Shown here: one piece after another, positions 16,862-24,482 of the stretch
Layout of the letters: every line of letters begins with the position of its first letter
Position numbering within the stretch: position 1 is the stretch's first letter
Source: Sphingobacterium tenebrionis
GTDB lineage: Bacteria; Bacteroidota; Bacteroidia; Sphingobacteriales; Sphingobacteriaceae
NCBI RefSeq assembly: GCF_037126265.1
Contig: NZ_JAYLLN010000002.1
Coordinates: 62,001 to 126,000, forward strand
DNA: 64,000 nucleotides
Reading direction: 5' to 3'
Notes under the pieces: generated by a model
The model's input: only the letters and a program-made list of their open reading frames with translations
Database searches by the model: none
Told to the model about the DNA's origin: nothing
Translations under genes and position numbers: made by a program

Positions 16862-18340
16862 ATGTTTTTTCGTTTATTGAAGTTAGAATGGAAATCCTTT
16901 TTTCGATCTGCCAATTTGGGTAGAGGTTTGGGGGTAAAAATATTCTTGGGCTTCTTGGCTGTTTATTTTCTTGTCAGCTTTTTGGGGTTGGGGATTGCTT
17001 TATATCCGATCATGGAGGAGGTTTACCCCGGTGAGCAGCCTATTAAAATGGTGAATGGTTTTTTGTTGCTGTGGTTTGTGGGGGAGTTTGTGATGCGGTT
17101 TCTCCTGCAGAATCTTCCGGTCATGGACATCAAACCCTTACTCACCAAAAGGATAACCCGCAAGAATATCCTGCATTTTCTGTTGGCAAAAACCAGCTAT
17201 TCCTTCTATAATTTCCTGACCTTGGTGACAGCTGTGCCTTTTGCCATTTACAGTTACCACATGCAAAGTATCAGCTTGCTGCAGATGCTGGCCTGGTTGA
17301 TTGCTGTAGCAGGAATAGTTTATTCTTCCAACTTTTTTATCTTTTGGGTTCAGAAAAGATTTTCCAATAACCTGAAAGCCCTGATCCCATTTATTGTCAT
17401 CTGCCTTGGACTGTATGCGATCGAATATTTTGCCATTTATTCCATCAGTAATTTATTTGGCTCCTTTTTCGATTTGATACTCCAATATCCTATCCTTTGC
17501 CTGATCCCAGTCTTATTGGCGGTTGTTTCCTATTGGGTAACCTATAAGGATCTGAAGGAAAATCTCTACCTGGATGCGTATATGGAAGAAAAACAAGGGT
17601 TTTCCGGGGCTTCAGATCTGAGTTGGACTAGTAGGTTTGGTGCGCTTGCACCCTTCCTGCAACTGGACCTCAAACTGATCTGGAGAAATAAACGAACCAA
17701 ATCTGCACTATGGTTGAGCCTGGCCTTTCTGGCCTATGGCTTGTTCTTCTATACCAATCCTAAGTTTGATGGGGGCAACATGATGGTGTTTGTAGGGGTG
17801 ATGATCACCGGGATCTTTATCATCAATTTCGGACAGTATATTCCGGCTTGGGACAGTTCCTATTTTCCTTTATTAAGAACAAGACCAATCACTATGGAAA
17901 AATATTTGGAATCGAAAGCAGTTTTGATGTATGGTTCAGCATTGATTTTGATGGTCTTGAGTACACCTTATCTATATTTTGGTTGGGATAAAGTATATAC
18001 CAATTTTGCATGTGCGATTTATAACGTGGGCGTTAATGTTCCGGTGATATTGTTTTTTGGGGCTTATAATAAAAAGCGGATCGATCTGTCGGCCGGTAGT
18101 GCCTTCAATTATCAGGGAATCGGAGCGGCCCAGTGGTTGGTGGGGATTCCTTTGTTAGTGGCTCCAACCTTAATTTGGTTCGGCGTTTCTTTCCTAAAGG
18201 ATCAGAATACGGCTAACCTGGTATTGATCGCTTTAGGATTGATCGGCTTGTTGTTGCGGAAAGTCATCATCAAAGGGATCGCGGAGATGTACGTGGAGAA
18301 GCGTTATGTGATGCTGGAAGGCTTCACGCAAAAGGATTAA
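16862..18340 (+). CDS. ABC transporter permease of the DUF5687 type
   Basis: 492 residues, very hydrophobic, with about ten or more TM segments, for example GVKIFLGFLAVYFLVSFLGLGIAL, LVTAVPFAIYSY, LIPFIVICLGLYAIEYFAIYSI, LCLIPVLLAVVSYWVTY and VAPTLIWFGVSFL. The opening MFFRLLKLEWKSFFRS and the TRPITMEKYLESK segment match a Bacteroidota family that I recall as DUF5687. The ATPase gene begins 38 bp downstream, so the pair should form one exporter. The substrate is unknown. The downstream intergenic spacing suggests a two-gene operon. Confidence 0.82.
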   Translation: MFFRLLKLEWKSFFRSANLGRGLGVKIFLGFLAVYFLVSFLGLGIALYPIMEEVYPGEQPIKMVNGFLLLWFVGEFVMRFLLQNLPVMDIKPLLTKRITRKNILHFLLAKTSYSFYNFLTLVTAVPFAIYSYHMQSISLLQMLAWLIAVAGIVYSSNFFIFWVQKRFSNNLKALIPFIVICLGLYAIEYFAIYSISNLFGSFFDLILQYPILCLIPVLLAVVSYWVTYKDLKENLYLDAYMEEKQGFSGASDLSWTSRFGALAPFLQLDLKLIWRNKRTKSALWLSLAFLAYGLFFYTNPKFDGGNMMVFVGVMITGIFIINFGQYIPAWDSSYFPLLRTRPITMEKYLESKAVLMYGSALILMVLSTPYLYFGWDKVYTNFACAIYNVGVNVPVILFFGAYNKKRIDLSAGSAFNYQGIGAAQWLVGIPLLVAPTLIWFGVSFLKDQNTANLVLIALGLIGLLLRKVIIKGIAEMYVEKRYVMLEGFTQKD

Positions 18341-18378
18341 TGGTTTTATAATTATATTGGATTTTAAAGATTGTAAAG

Positions 18379-19074
18379 ATGATACATATAGAAAATTTAT
18401 CAAAAGTATATAATGGGGTTAGGGTGTTGGGCGTAGAGAGCTTGGATATCAAAAAAGGGGAGAGTGTAGGATTGGTAGGGAATAATGGGGCTGGGAAAAC
18501 AACCTTGTTCAGTTTGATGTTGGATCTAATTCAACCTTCAACTGGAGAGGTGAGTATCAATGGGGTGAAGGTGAATGAGAGTGAGCGATGGAAGGATTTT
18601 ACGGGATGTTTTGTGGATGAGAGTTTTCTGATCGGGTATTTGACTGCGGAGGAATATTTTTATTTTCTGGGGGACCTGCAGGGTTTGTCGAAACAGGATG
18701 TGGATGCGCAGGTAGGAACATATGAGGAATTTTTCAATGGGGAGATCTTGGGGAAGAAGAAGTTTATACGGGATCTGTCGAAAGGGAATCAGAAGAAGGT
18801 GGGGATTGTTGGGGCATTGATCGGGAAACCGGAACTGTTGATCTTGGATGAGCCTTTTGCGAATCTGGATCCTAGTTCGCAGTTCAGGTTGAAGAATATG
18901 ATCAGGGGATTGATGGAGAAAAAGGATTTGACGATCTTGATTTCGAGTCATGATTTGTCGCATACGGTGGAGATCTCGGATAGGATTATTGCGTTGAATA
19001 AAGGCGTGGTGGAAAAGGATTTGGTGACTTCTAAGGAAACTTTGGAAGAATTGACGAGTTATTTTTCGGTGTAA
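18379..19074 (+). CDS. ABC transporter ATP-binding protein
   Basis: 231 residues with all ABC motifs: Walker A GNNGAGKTTLF, signature DLSKGNQKKVGI, Walker B ELLILDEPFANLD and switch His in ISSHDLSHT. It is the CcmA/NatA-like type that pairs with a separate permease, here the preceding gene. The coding strand is notably G-rich (many GGG and GCG codons) compared with neighbouring genes. It is followed, after 14 bp, by repeat R3. Confidence 0.93.
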   Translation: MIHIENLSKVYNGVRVLGVESLDIKKGESVGLVGNNGAGKTTLFSLMLDLIQPSTGEVSINGVKVNESERWKDFTGCFVDESFLIGYLTAEEYFYFLGDLQGLSKQDVDAQVGTYEEFFNGEILGKKKFIRDLSKGNQKKVGIVGALIGKPELLILDEPFANLDPSSQFRLKNMIRGLMEKKDLTILISSHDLSHTVEISDRIIALNKGVVEKDLVTSKETLEELTSYFSV

Positions 19075-19087
19075 GGTTTTTGGCCTC

Positions 19088-19182
19088 AGCGTCATTGCGA
19101 GGAGGCACGACGAAGCAATCTTTCGCCTAGTGTAAAGATTGTTTCGTTCCTCGCAATGACGTAAAAGTGCCTCCCAATGACG
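19088..19182. repeat. Palindromic intergenic repeat, copy R3 (short form)
   Basis: GCGTCATTGCGAGGAGGCAC...AGCAATCTTT, centre CGCCTAGTGT, then AAAGATTGTTTCGTTCCTCG...CAATGACG, plus an extra degenerate end (CCTCCCAATGACG). It lies between the convergent ABC ATPase (+) and metallophosphoesterase (-) genes. Confidence 0.93.
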
Positions 19183-19234
19183 CTAAACCTTGCCCTTGCC
19201 AAAAGTTCCTAACCTTTCCCCTTGCCAAAAGTCC
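19183..19234 (-). repeat. 26-bp tandem duplication at the 3' end of the metallophosphoesterase gene
   Basis: 19209-19234 (the last codons and stop of the gene) and 19183-19208 (just downstream) match at 22 of 26 bases. Both contain CTTGCCAAAAG and a stop codon. Confidence 0.8.
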
Positions 19235-20423
19235 CTAACACCTCCCCAGTCTCCTTAACCAACGACACCTCCAACATCTTCCCTTCCGCGCTCACATCAA
19301 TAAATGTCCGTTCACCTTCCTTCGGACCCCCACCAATAATCACATAATAATTATGCTCCGCATTCGGCTCATGAAAACCATGCCTATGCGTATGTCCTGA
19401 AATAACAGCATCCACCTTATTCCTCTGTAATACCTCATGGAAACATTCCTTATTATGCTTCGTTCCATGCCACTCATCCGAATGATGAAAAGGAATATGC
19501 GTCACCACAATAGTATGCCTCGCTGATTTCCTTTCCTTCGATTTCAATACCCCTTCCAACCAAGCCTTCTGTTCCAATCTATACCCGTCGTAATCCACCG
19601 TCCCAGCATAAACCTCATGGCTATCCGGTTTATCCTCGCCACTATCCAATACCACCCAATACACCGGTCCCATCTTAAATGCATGATAGAACTTACCCTC
19701 CGGATAATCAAAATAGGGCTTATAAGACCTCGCAAAAGCTCCTCGGGTTTCATGGTTTCCCCGTACCATCACCATCGGCGTTTGCCCAGCAAATTCGGCA
19801 CTTACCGGTTTCAATAATTTATCCGTTAGGTCTTTCTGATTATTCACATAATGGAAAGAATCGCCATTCAAAAACACCAAATCCTTTTTAGGAAGTCTGC
19901 TTTTTTTATACAATACGCCATAAGAATTTCTATTCTCATGGATATCATTCAAAATCAAGGCGTAAACACTATTCTGATGGCTGGAAGCCAGATTCGCCGT
20001 GATCTCCTTGGATTTTATAGCCTGACCATACTCAATCTTATACGCCTCAAAACGGGTGATTTCCTTAGCGGCTACCCGATAGGTCAAGCTTGGCCCATTC
20101 CGTTTCACCCGAAACTTAAAGAGATCGGTATTTGCATTCCGCATCCCATCTTCAACCTGGTAAATCGTTTCGACGATAGCCTTGTTATTATCCAACACTT
20201 CCACCCAGGCAATACAAGGTTTATTAAAAATACAACAGATGCTGACTTCACGGTCAGTCAGATTTTGTAGGTAGGGCGCTGTTGCGAAATCAAAGCTTTG
20301 CGCTTGATCTGCACTTTCCAACAAACTGGTGGAATGGTTTTCCTGCTTGGCATGCGCAGGGATGCTTGCACTTAAGCCCATCAGGCCTAGTCCTTTTAGG
20401 AAATTTCTTCTATTAAAGCTCAT
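19209..20423 (-). CDS. Exported calcineurin-like metallophosphoesterase
   Basis: 404 residues. N-terminal MSFNRRNFLKGLGLMGLSAS is a twin-arginine-type signal ending near AHA. An N-terminal Ig-like region is followed by the phosphoesterase core: LNDIHEN, FLNGDSF, VRGNHETRGAF, VVVTHIPFHHSDEW and SGHTHRHGF, which supply the two-metal site. The position of Asp in LILNDIHEN replaces the usual GDxH with a similar D.H pair. Family members hydrolyse phosphate mono- or diesters; the substrate is unknown. It is probably monocistronic, since recA upstream has its own terminator. Confidence 0.88.
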   Translation of the reverse strand: MSFNRRNFLKGLGLMGLSASIPAHAKQENHSTSLLESADQAQSFDFATAPYLQNLTDREVSICCIFNKPCIAWVEVLDNNKAIVETIYQVEDGMRNANTDLFKFRVKRNGPSLTYRVAAKEITRFEAYKIEYGQAIKSKEITANLASSHQNSVYALILNDIHENRNSYGVLYKKSRLPKKDLVFLNGDSFHYVNNQKDLTDKLLKPVSAEFAGQTPMVMVRGNHETRGAFARSYKPYFDYPEGKFYHAFKMGPVYWVVLDSGEDKPDSHEVYAGTVDYDGYRLEQKAWLEGVLKSKERKSARHTIVVTHIPFHHSDEWHGTKHNKECFHEVLQRNKVDAVISGHTHRHGFHEPNAEHNYYVIIGGGPKEGERTFIDVSAEGKMLEVSLVKETGEVLGTFGKGKG

Positions 20424-20514
20424 TATTTAAGTATGGGTTGATGATCAATTAATACCTTAAAATTAAGCCTTTTAAAAATAAGGAAACTGTTTTGGTTGTA
20501 ACAAGAATGCGATG

Positions 20515-20551
20515 AATAAAAAATGGGCAATCGTTTGCGGATTGCCCATTT
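20515..20551 (-). terminator. Intrinsic terminator of recA
   Basis: Stem AAATGGGCAATC / GATTGCCCATTT with loop GTTTGCG; on the minus strand it is followed by a T tract (plus-strand AAAAAA at 20518-20523). Confidence 0.9.
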
Positions 20552-20592
20552 GCCCCATTCGGGTATTTGTTAAACTATTCTTCTTCTATTAA

Positions 20593-21618
20593 CTATTCTT
20601 CTTCTTTCGCGATGGCTTGGTCAAGATCTTGTCCAGTAACTTCTGCACGGATCTTAGCCTCTAATTCATCCATCAAATCCGGATTATCAAACAACAGGGA
20701 TTTCACGGCGTCACGACCTTGTCCCAATTTGGTGTCCCCATAGCTGAACCATGAGCCTGATTTCTTGATGATGTTATATTCCACACCTAAATCGATGATC
20801 TCCCCAACTTTGGAAATACCTTCACCGAACATGATGTCAAATTCTGCCACTCGGAATGGAGGAGCAACTTTATTTTTAACGATCTTCACTTTTACGCGGT
20901 TACCTGCTACCTCATCCGAATCTTTGATCTGCGAAGTACGGCGGATATCCAAACGTACAGAAGCATAGAATTTCAATGCATTACCACCAGTTGTCGTTTC
21001 CGGGTTTCCGAACATCACCCCAATTTTTTCACGTAATTGGTTGATGAAAATACAACAACAGTTTGTTTTGGCAATCGTTCCGGTTAATTTACGTAAGGCT
21101 TGGGACATCAAACGCGCCTGAAGACCCATTTTAGATTCTCCCATTTCGCCTTCGATCTCTCCCTTCGGTACCAAAGCGGCTACGGAGTCAATCACGATCA
21201 CATCGATCGCTCCTGAACGGATCAGGTTATCGGCAATTTCCAATGCCTGTTCACCATTATCTGGTTGTGAGATCAACAGGTTCTCGATATCTACCCCCAG
21301 TTTTTGGGCATAGTATTTATCAAAGGCATGTTCCGCATCAATGATGGCAGCGATACCCCCTTTTTTCTGAGCTTCAGCAACAATATGTGTAGCTAACGTG
21401 GTTTTACCTGAGGATTCCGGACCGTATATTTCAATGATACGACCTTTTGGAACTCCACCAATACCTAAGGCGATGTCCAATCCCAAAGAACCGGTAGAAA
21501 TAGCTTCGATCGGTTCTACGGCAGAATCTCCCAATTTCATGATGGTTCCCTTTCCGTAGGATTTCTCTAGTTTATCTAAGGTAAGCTGTAAAGCTTTTAA
21601 TTTGTCTGAGTTGCTCAT
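20593..21618 (-). CDS. recA: Recombinase RecA
   Basis: 341 residues. Walker A GPESSGKTT (66-74), AAIIDAEHAFD, Walker B DVIVIDSVAAL, loop L1 EMGESKMGLQARL and loop L2 region FINQLREKIGVMFGNPETTTGG. It forms filaments on single-stranded DNA, drives homologous recombination and stimulates LexA-type self-cleavage. The C-terminus is short and acidic (AIAKEEE). The last codons and stop are tandemly duplicated downstream with an 18-bp period. Flanked by its own terminator; no recX is adjacent. Confidence 0.98.
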   Translation of the reverse strand: MSNSDKLKALQLTLDKLEKSYGKGTIMKLGDSAVEPIEAISTGSLGLDIALGIGGVPKGRIIEIYGPESSGKTTLATHIVAEAQKKGGIAAIIDAEHAFDKYYAQKLGVDIENLLISQPDNGEQALEIADNLIRSGAIDVIVIDSVAALVPKGEIEGEMGESKMGLQARLMSQALRKLTGTIAKTNCCCIFINQLREKIGVMFGNPETTTGGNALKFYASVRLDIRRTSQIKDSDEVAGNRVKVKIVKNKVAPPFRVAEFDIMFGEGISKVGEIIDLGVEYNIIKKSGSWFSYGDTKLGQGRDAVKSLLFDNPDLMDELEAKIRAEVTGQDLDQAIAKEEE

Positions 21619-21760
21619 ATTTTTAGTATATTAAGATCAAAAATAACGTATTGTTTAGATAACTGCAAATTATTTACTAAAAAAATTAGTTTAAATATTG
21701 TATTTATTTAAAAATAAGATGTTTAATAGCAGTTAAAGTTAGTTTAAAGATAAATATAGG

Positions 21761-22423
21761 TTAAGTTTTTTCTACCGGTTTGGCCTTATATTTCTGTTCA
21801 AAGTATTTGCAGAAGTAGGTAATGGGACAGATTTCGCATTTCGGCTTTCTGGCCACGCAGATATATCGCCCATGCAGGATTAACCAATGATGCGCAATAG
21901 CGATGGTATCCTTCGGCAGGTATTTGATGAGTTGTTTCTCGACGGCCAATGGGGTAGTTGCCCGGCTGGTCAGTCCTAAACGATTGCTGACCCGGAATAC
22001 ATGCGTATCCACCGCCATCGCCGGATTATGGTAAACCACAGAAGATATGACATTAGCCGTTTTACGACCAACTCCTGGTAATTTGACCAGATCTTCGATT
22101 TTCTCCGGTACGGTAGAATCGAATTCTGCTACCAGTTTTTGAGCCATACCCAACAGATGCTTTGCTTTATTGTTCGGATAGCTCACGGAACGGATATAGG
22201 AAAAAATCTCTTCCACGGAACTGGCGGCTAAAGATTCCGGTTCAGGGAAGCGTTCGAAAAGGGCAGGGGTAACTTGGTTGATGCGTTTATCCGTACATTG
22301 TGCAGAGAGAATAACAGCGACCAACAACTCATAAGGGTTGCCGTAGTTCAATTCAGTCTGTGCATCGGGATTATGGGTAGAGAAGTATTCGACGAATGCC
22401 TTATATCTATCTTTTTTTAGCAT
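21761..22423 (-). CDS. nth: Endonuclease III (DNA glycosylase / AP lyase)
   Basis: 220 residues from the ATG at 22423; two codons upstream a TTG is also open, but ATG is preferred. Helix-hairpin-helix LPGVGRKTANVISSV with the catalytic Lys in GRKT, catalytic Asp in AVDTHVFRVSNRLGL, and the [4Fe-4S] loop with C-X6-C-X2-C-X5-C spacing (CVARKPKCEICPITYFC). It removes oxidised pyrimidines in base-excision repair. It is downstream of a small unknown gene that ends in its own terminator. Confidence 0.95.
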   Translation of the reverse strand: MLKKDRYKAFVEYFSTHNPDAQTELNYGNPYELLVAVILSAQCTDKRINQVTPALFERFPEPESLAASSVEEIFSYIRSVSYPNNKAKHLLGMAQKLVAEFDSTVPEKIEDLVKLPGVGRKTANVISSVVYHNPAMAVDTHVFRVSNRLGLTSRATTPLAVEKQLIKYLPKDTIAIAHHWLILHGRYICVARKPKCEICPITYFCKYFEQKYKAKPVEKT

Positions 22424-22439
22424 GTACAAATATACTAAA

Positions 22440-22476
22440 AAGGAACATAGCCACTCCGCTGTCTGAGTGGCTATGT
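22440..22476 (-). terminator. Terminator after the small unknown gene
   Basis: 12-bp perfect stem ACATAGCCACTC / GAGTGGCTATGT; on the minus strand it is followed by CCTTTTTTAG. It begins 1 bp after the stop of the 22478-22669 gene. Confidence 0.85.
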
Positions 22477-22477
22477 T

Positions 22478-22669
22478 TTATAAATTACGAAGTGACTTTG
22501 AATAGTTGAGTATATTTGCTATTGTTTTATCTTCTGGATTTTTTGATAGTTGCGAAATGCAACCTTTAATCTTATCCTCGAATGATACTTCAACTTCATT
22601 ATTCTCTACTGTATTCGAGAATTGTTCTTCGTAGTTTAATTCATTTGTTTTAGTAGAATTTTCAACCAT
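22478..22669 (-). CDS. Small acidic protein of unknown function
   Basis: 63 residues from the ATG at 22669 (MVENSTKTNEL); an ATG two codons upstream is also possible. The protein is rich in Glu and Asn in its first half, with a C-terminal helix (TIANILNYSKSLRNL), no TM segment, and one Cys (GCISQL). I do not recognise it. A strong terminator 1 bp after the stop and a clear gap on both sides support a real gene. It may be a partner of a two-gene system, but no partner is adjacent. Confidence 0.55.
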   Translation of the reverse strand: MVENSTKTNELNYEEQFSNTVENNEVEVSFEDKIKGCISQLSKNPEDKTIANILNYSKSLRNL

Positions 22670-22735
22670 AAGCATCTTTGTTTTATATAGTTAACGCAAG
22701 ATACTTATCAATATTGTGAAAAATTTAACATTTTT

Positions 22736-24358
22736 TTACTTTTTCTTCGAAAGTAGCTTATCAGCCTCTACAATGGCCTTATAGGCATTCACCACACCAC
22801 CACTAACGGAAATTTCATCCAAGTAAACACGTTTGTTTCCAGATTCTCCCTTTACTTTTACCTTTTGGTCGATCTTGGTCACCGAGTTCATGATCACTTG
22901 TTTTACTTCTTCTGCTGTAAAGCTTGGGTAATATGCACGGATCAAGGCAGCTAATCCTGATACCACTGGGGCAGCCATACTGGTTCCATCCATATCTTTG
23001 TATTTGCTTTCCGGCATGGTCGAATAGATTTTCACCCCTGGAGCAAATACATCTACGCTACGGTAACCGTAGTTGGAGAATTCTGCCAATAGGTCGGCAT
23101 CTACTTTCCAAGCTGTGGCGCCAACCGTGATCCAGTTTTTAGCTTCACCGATGATCGCATCCACGCTATCCGTAAAATATTTCATGGGGTAATTTTTCTC
23201 TACATCGACGTTCTTGGAATCATTACCAGCGGCATGAACCAAAAGGACATCCTTGGATTCGGCATATTTAACGGCTTCATCTACTGTTTTTTTGTTGTAG
23301 ACATAACCTTTTCCGAAACTCATATTGATCACCTTTGCGCCGTTATCTACCGCATAACGGATGGCATTGGCTACGTCCTTATCTCTTTCATCACCATTGG
23401 GAACCACACGAACCGACATGATCTGTACCTGATCGGATACGCCATCGATACCCAGGTTGTTTTTGCGTTTGGCGCCGATGATCCCTGCTACGTGGGTACC
23501 ATGGTCGGCATCAGGACCTTTTACATCTGCATTTCCATAATGACGTTCCGATGCATCATCGTACGTATCGCCGATCAACGGACGCGGGTCGAAACCTTTG
23601 TTCAAGTGGTAATCTACCTGATCGCTGAAATAGGTAGCACCTTCTTTGATGTCCTCAAAGAATTTTTCAAAGCTTCCTTTTTCCATTTCCTTTTTAGCGA
23701 TTCGGATGATGTTCTTTTGGTTGTTGTTCGGGTTAGGGAATGCATCCAGATCCGCTGCCGTAATAGCTTTAGGATCCTTTCCGATACCTTTTACAATGGC
23801 TTCCAAGCTTTCTTTGATACGCACATAGTTCTGCTTACCGAACGCCGCCTCATCCATTTTGGAGGTATAATCGGTCACCATTTTTTGATAAGCGACAAAT
23901 TCTCTTCTTTCTTTTTCAGAAAGAGGTGTAGAAGGAAGGACGGAAATGTATTTAGGTTCATAGATACGGATCAAACGGGTCACTTCCAGGTTATCGTGGT
24001 CCACGTTTTCACCTTTGGCATTCCCAAGGAAATTCCAACCATATACATCATCGATATAGCCATTGCCATCATCATCCTTACCATTTCCAGGGATTTCCTT
24101 TTTATTCTTCCAAAGCACATCTTTTAAATCTTCATGATGGATATCCACACCACCATCCAATACGGCCACGATTACCGGGCTAGCTTTACGGCCCTTTAAT
24201 AATTCGTAGGCTTTGTCTGTGCTGATTCCCATCGCTCCATCTTTTTGGTGATCCAAATTGAACCAATTTGCCGGAGCTTTATCTTTTTCTTGGGCAACGC
24301 TATAGAAAGGTAGGATACCTAAAGCGAGATAGCACAACAATTTATTTGTTTTTAACAT
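22736..24358 (-). CDS. Secreted subtilisin-like serine protease (S8 family)
   Basis: 540 residues with a Sec signal peptide (MLKTNKLLCYLALGILPFYSVAQ). The catalytic triad is complete: Asp68 (VAVLDGGVDIHHEDL), His286 (DADHGTHVAG) and Ser460 (DGTSMAAPVVSGL), with the oxyanion Asn379 in HAAGND. About 200 residues, including GNGKDDDGNGYIDDVYGWNF and a helical insert, separate Asp from His; this long insertion is seen in a Bacteroidota subgroup. There is no Por-type C-terminal sorting domain, so it is probably periplasmic or released. It is divergent from the prolyl oligopeptidase gene. Confidence 0.94.
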   Translation of the reverse strand: MLKTNKLLCYLALGILPFYSVAQEKDKAPANWFNLDHQKDGAMGISTDKAYELLKGRKASPVIVAVLDGGVDIHHEDLKDVLWKNKKEIPGNGKDDDGNGYIDDVYGWNFLGNAKGENVDHDNLEVTRLIRIYEPKYISVLPSTPLSEKERREFVAYQKMVTDYTSKMDEAAFGKQNYVRIKESLEAIVKGIGKDPKAITAADLDAFPNPNNNQKNIIRIAKKEMEKGSFEKFFEDIKEGATYFSDQVDYHLNKGFDPRPLIGDTYDDASERHYGNADVKGPDADHGTHVAGIIGAKRKNNLGIDGVSDQVQIMSVRVVPNGDERDKDVANAIRYAVDNGAKVINMSFGKGYVYNKKTVDEAVKYAESKDVLLVHAAGNDSKNVDVEKNYPMKYFTDSVDAIIGEAKNWITVGATAWKVDADLLAEFSNYGYRSVDVFAPGVKIYSTMPESKYKDMDGTSMAAPVVSGLAALIRAYYPSFTAEEVKQVIMNSVTKIDQKVKVKGESGNKRVYLDEISVSGGVVNAYKAIVEADKLLSKKK

Positions 24359-24482
24359 ATTTATTAAGATTATAATTTTCCAAAATTAATGTTTTATGGG
24401 ATATTCATCTGTTAATTAATCTAAAAACTAGATATTATTGCTAAATTTAATCCCAACTAAGACCATTATTAAATTTAAATAT

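Noticed and set aside
18538..19095. 185-codon open frame opposite the ABC ATPase
   Set aside because: It arises from the G-rich coding strand of the ATPase; the predicted protein is a string of Gln, Pro, His and Ile without features.
23234..24127. 297-codon open frame opposite the subtilase gene
   Set aside because: It is fully antisense to a protease with an intact catalytic triad; the translation is low-complexity and matches no family.
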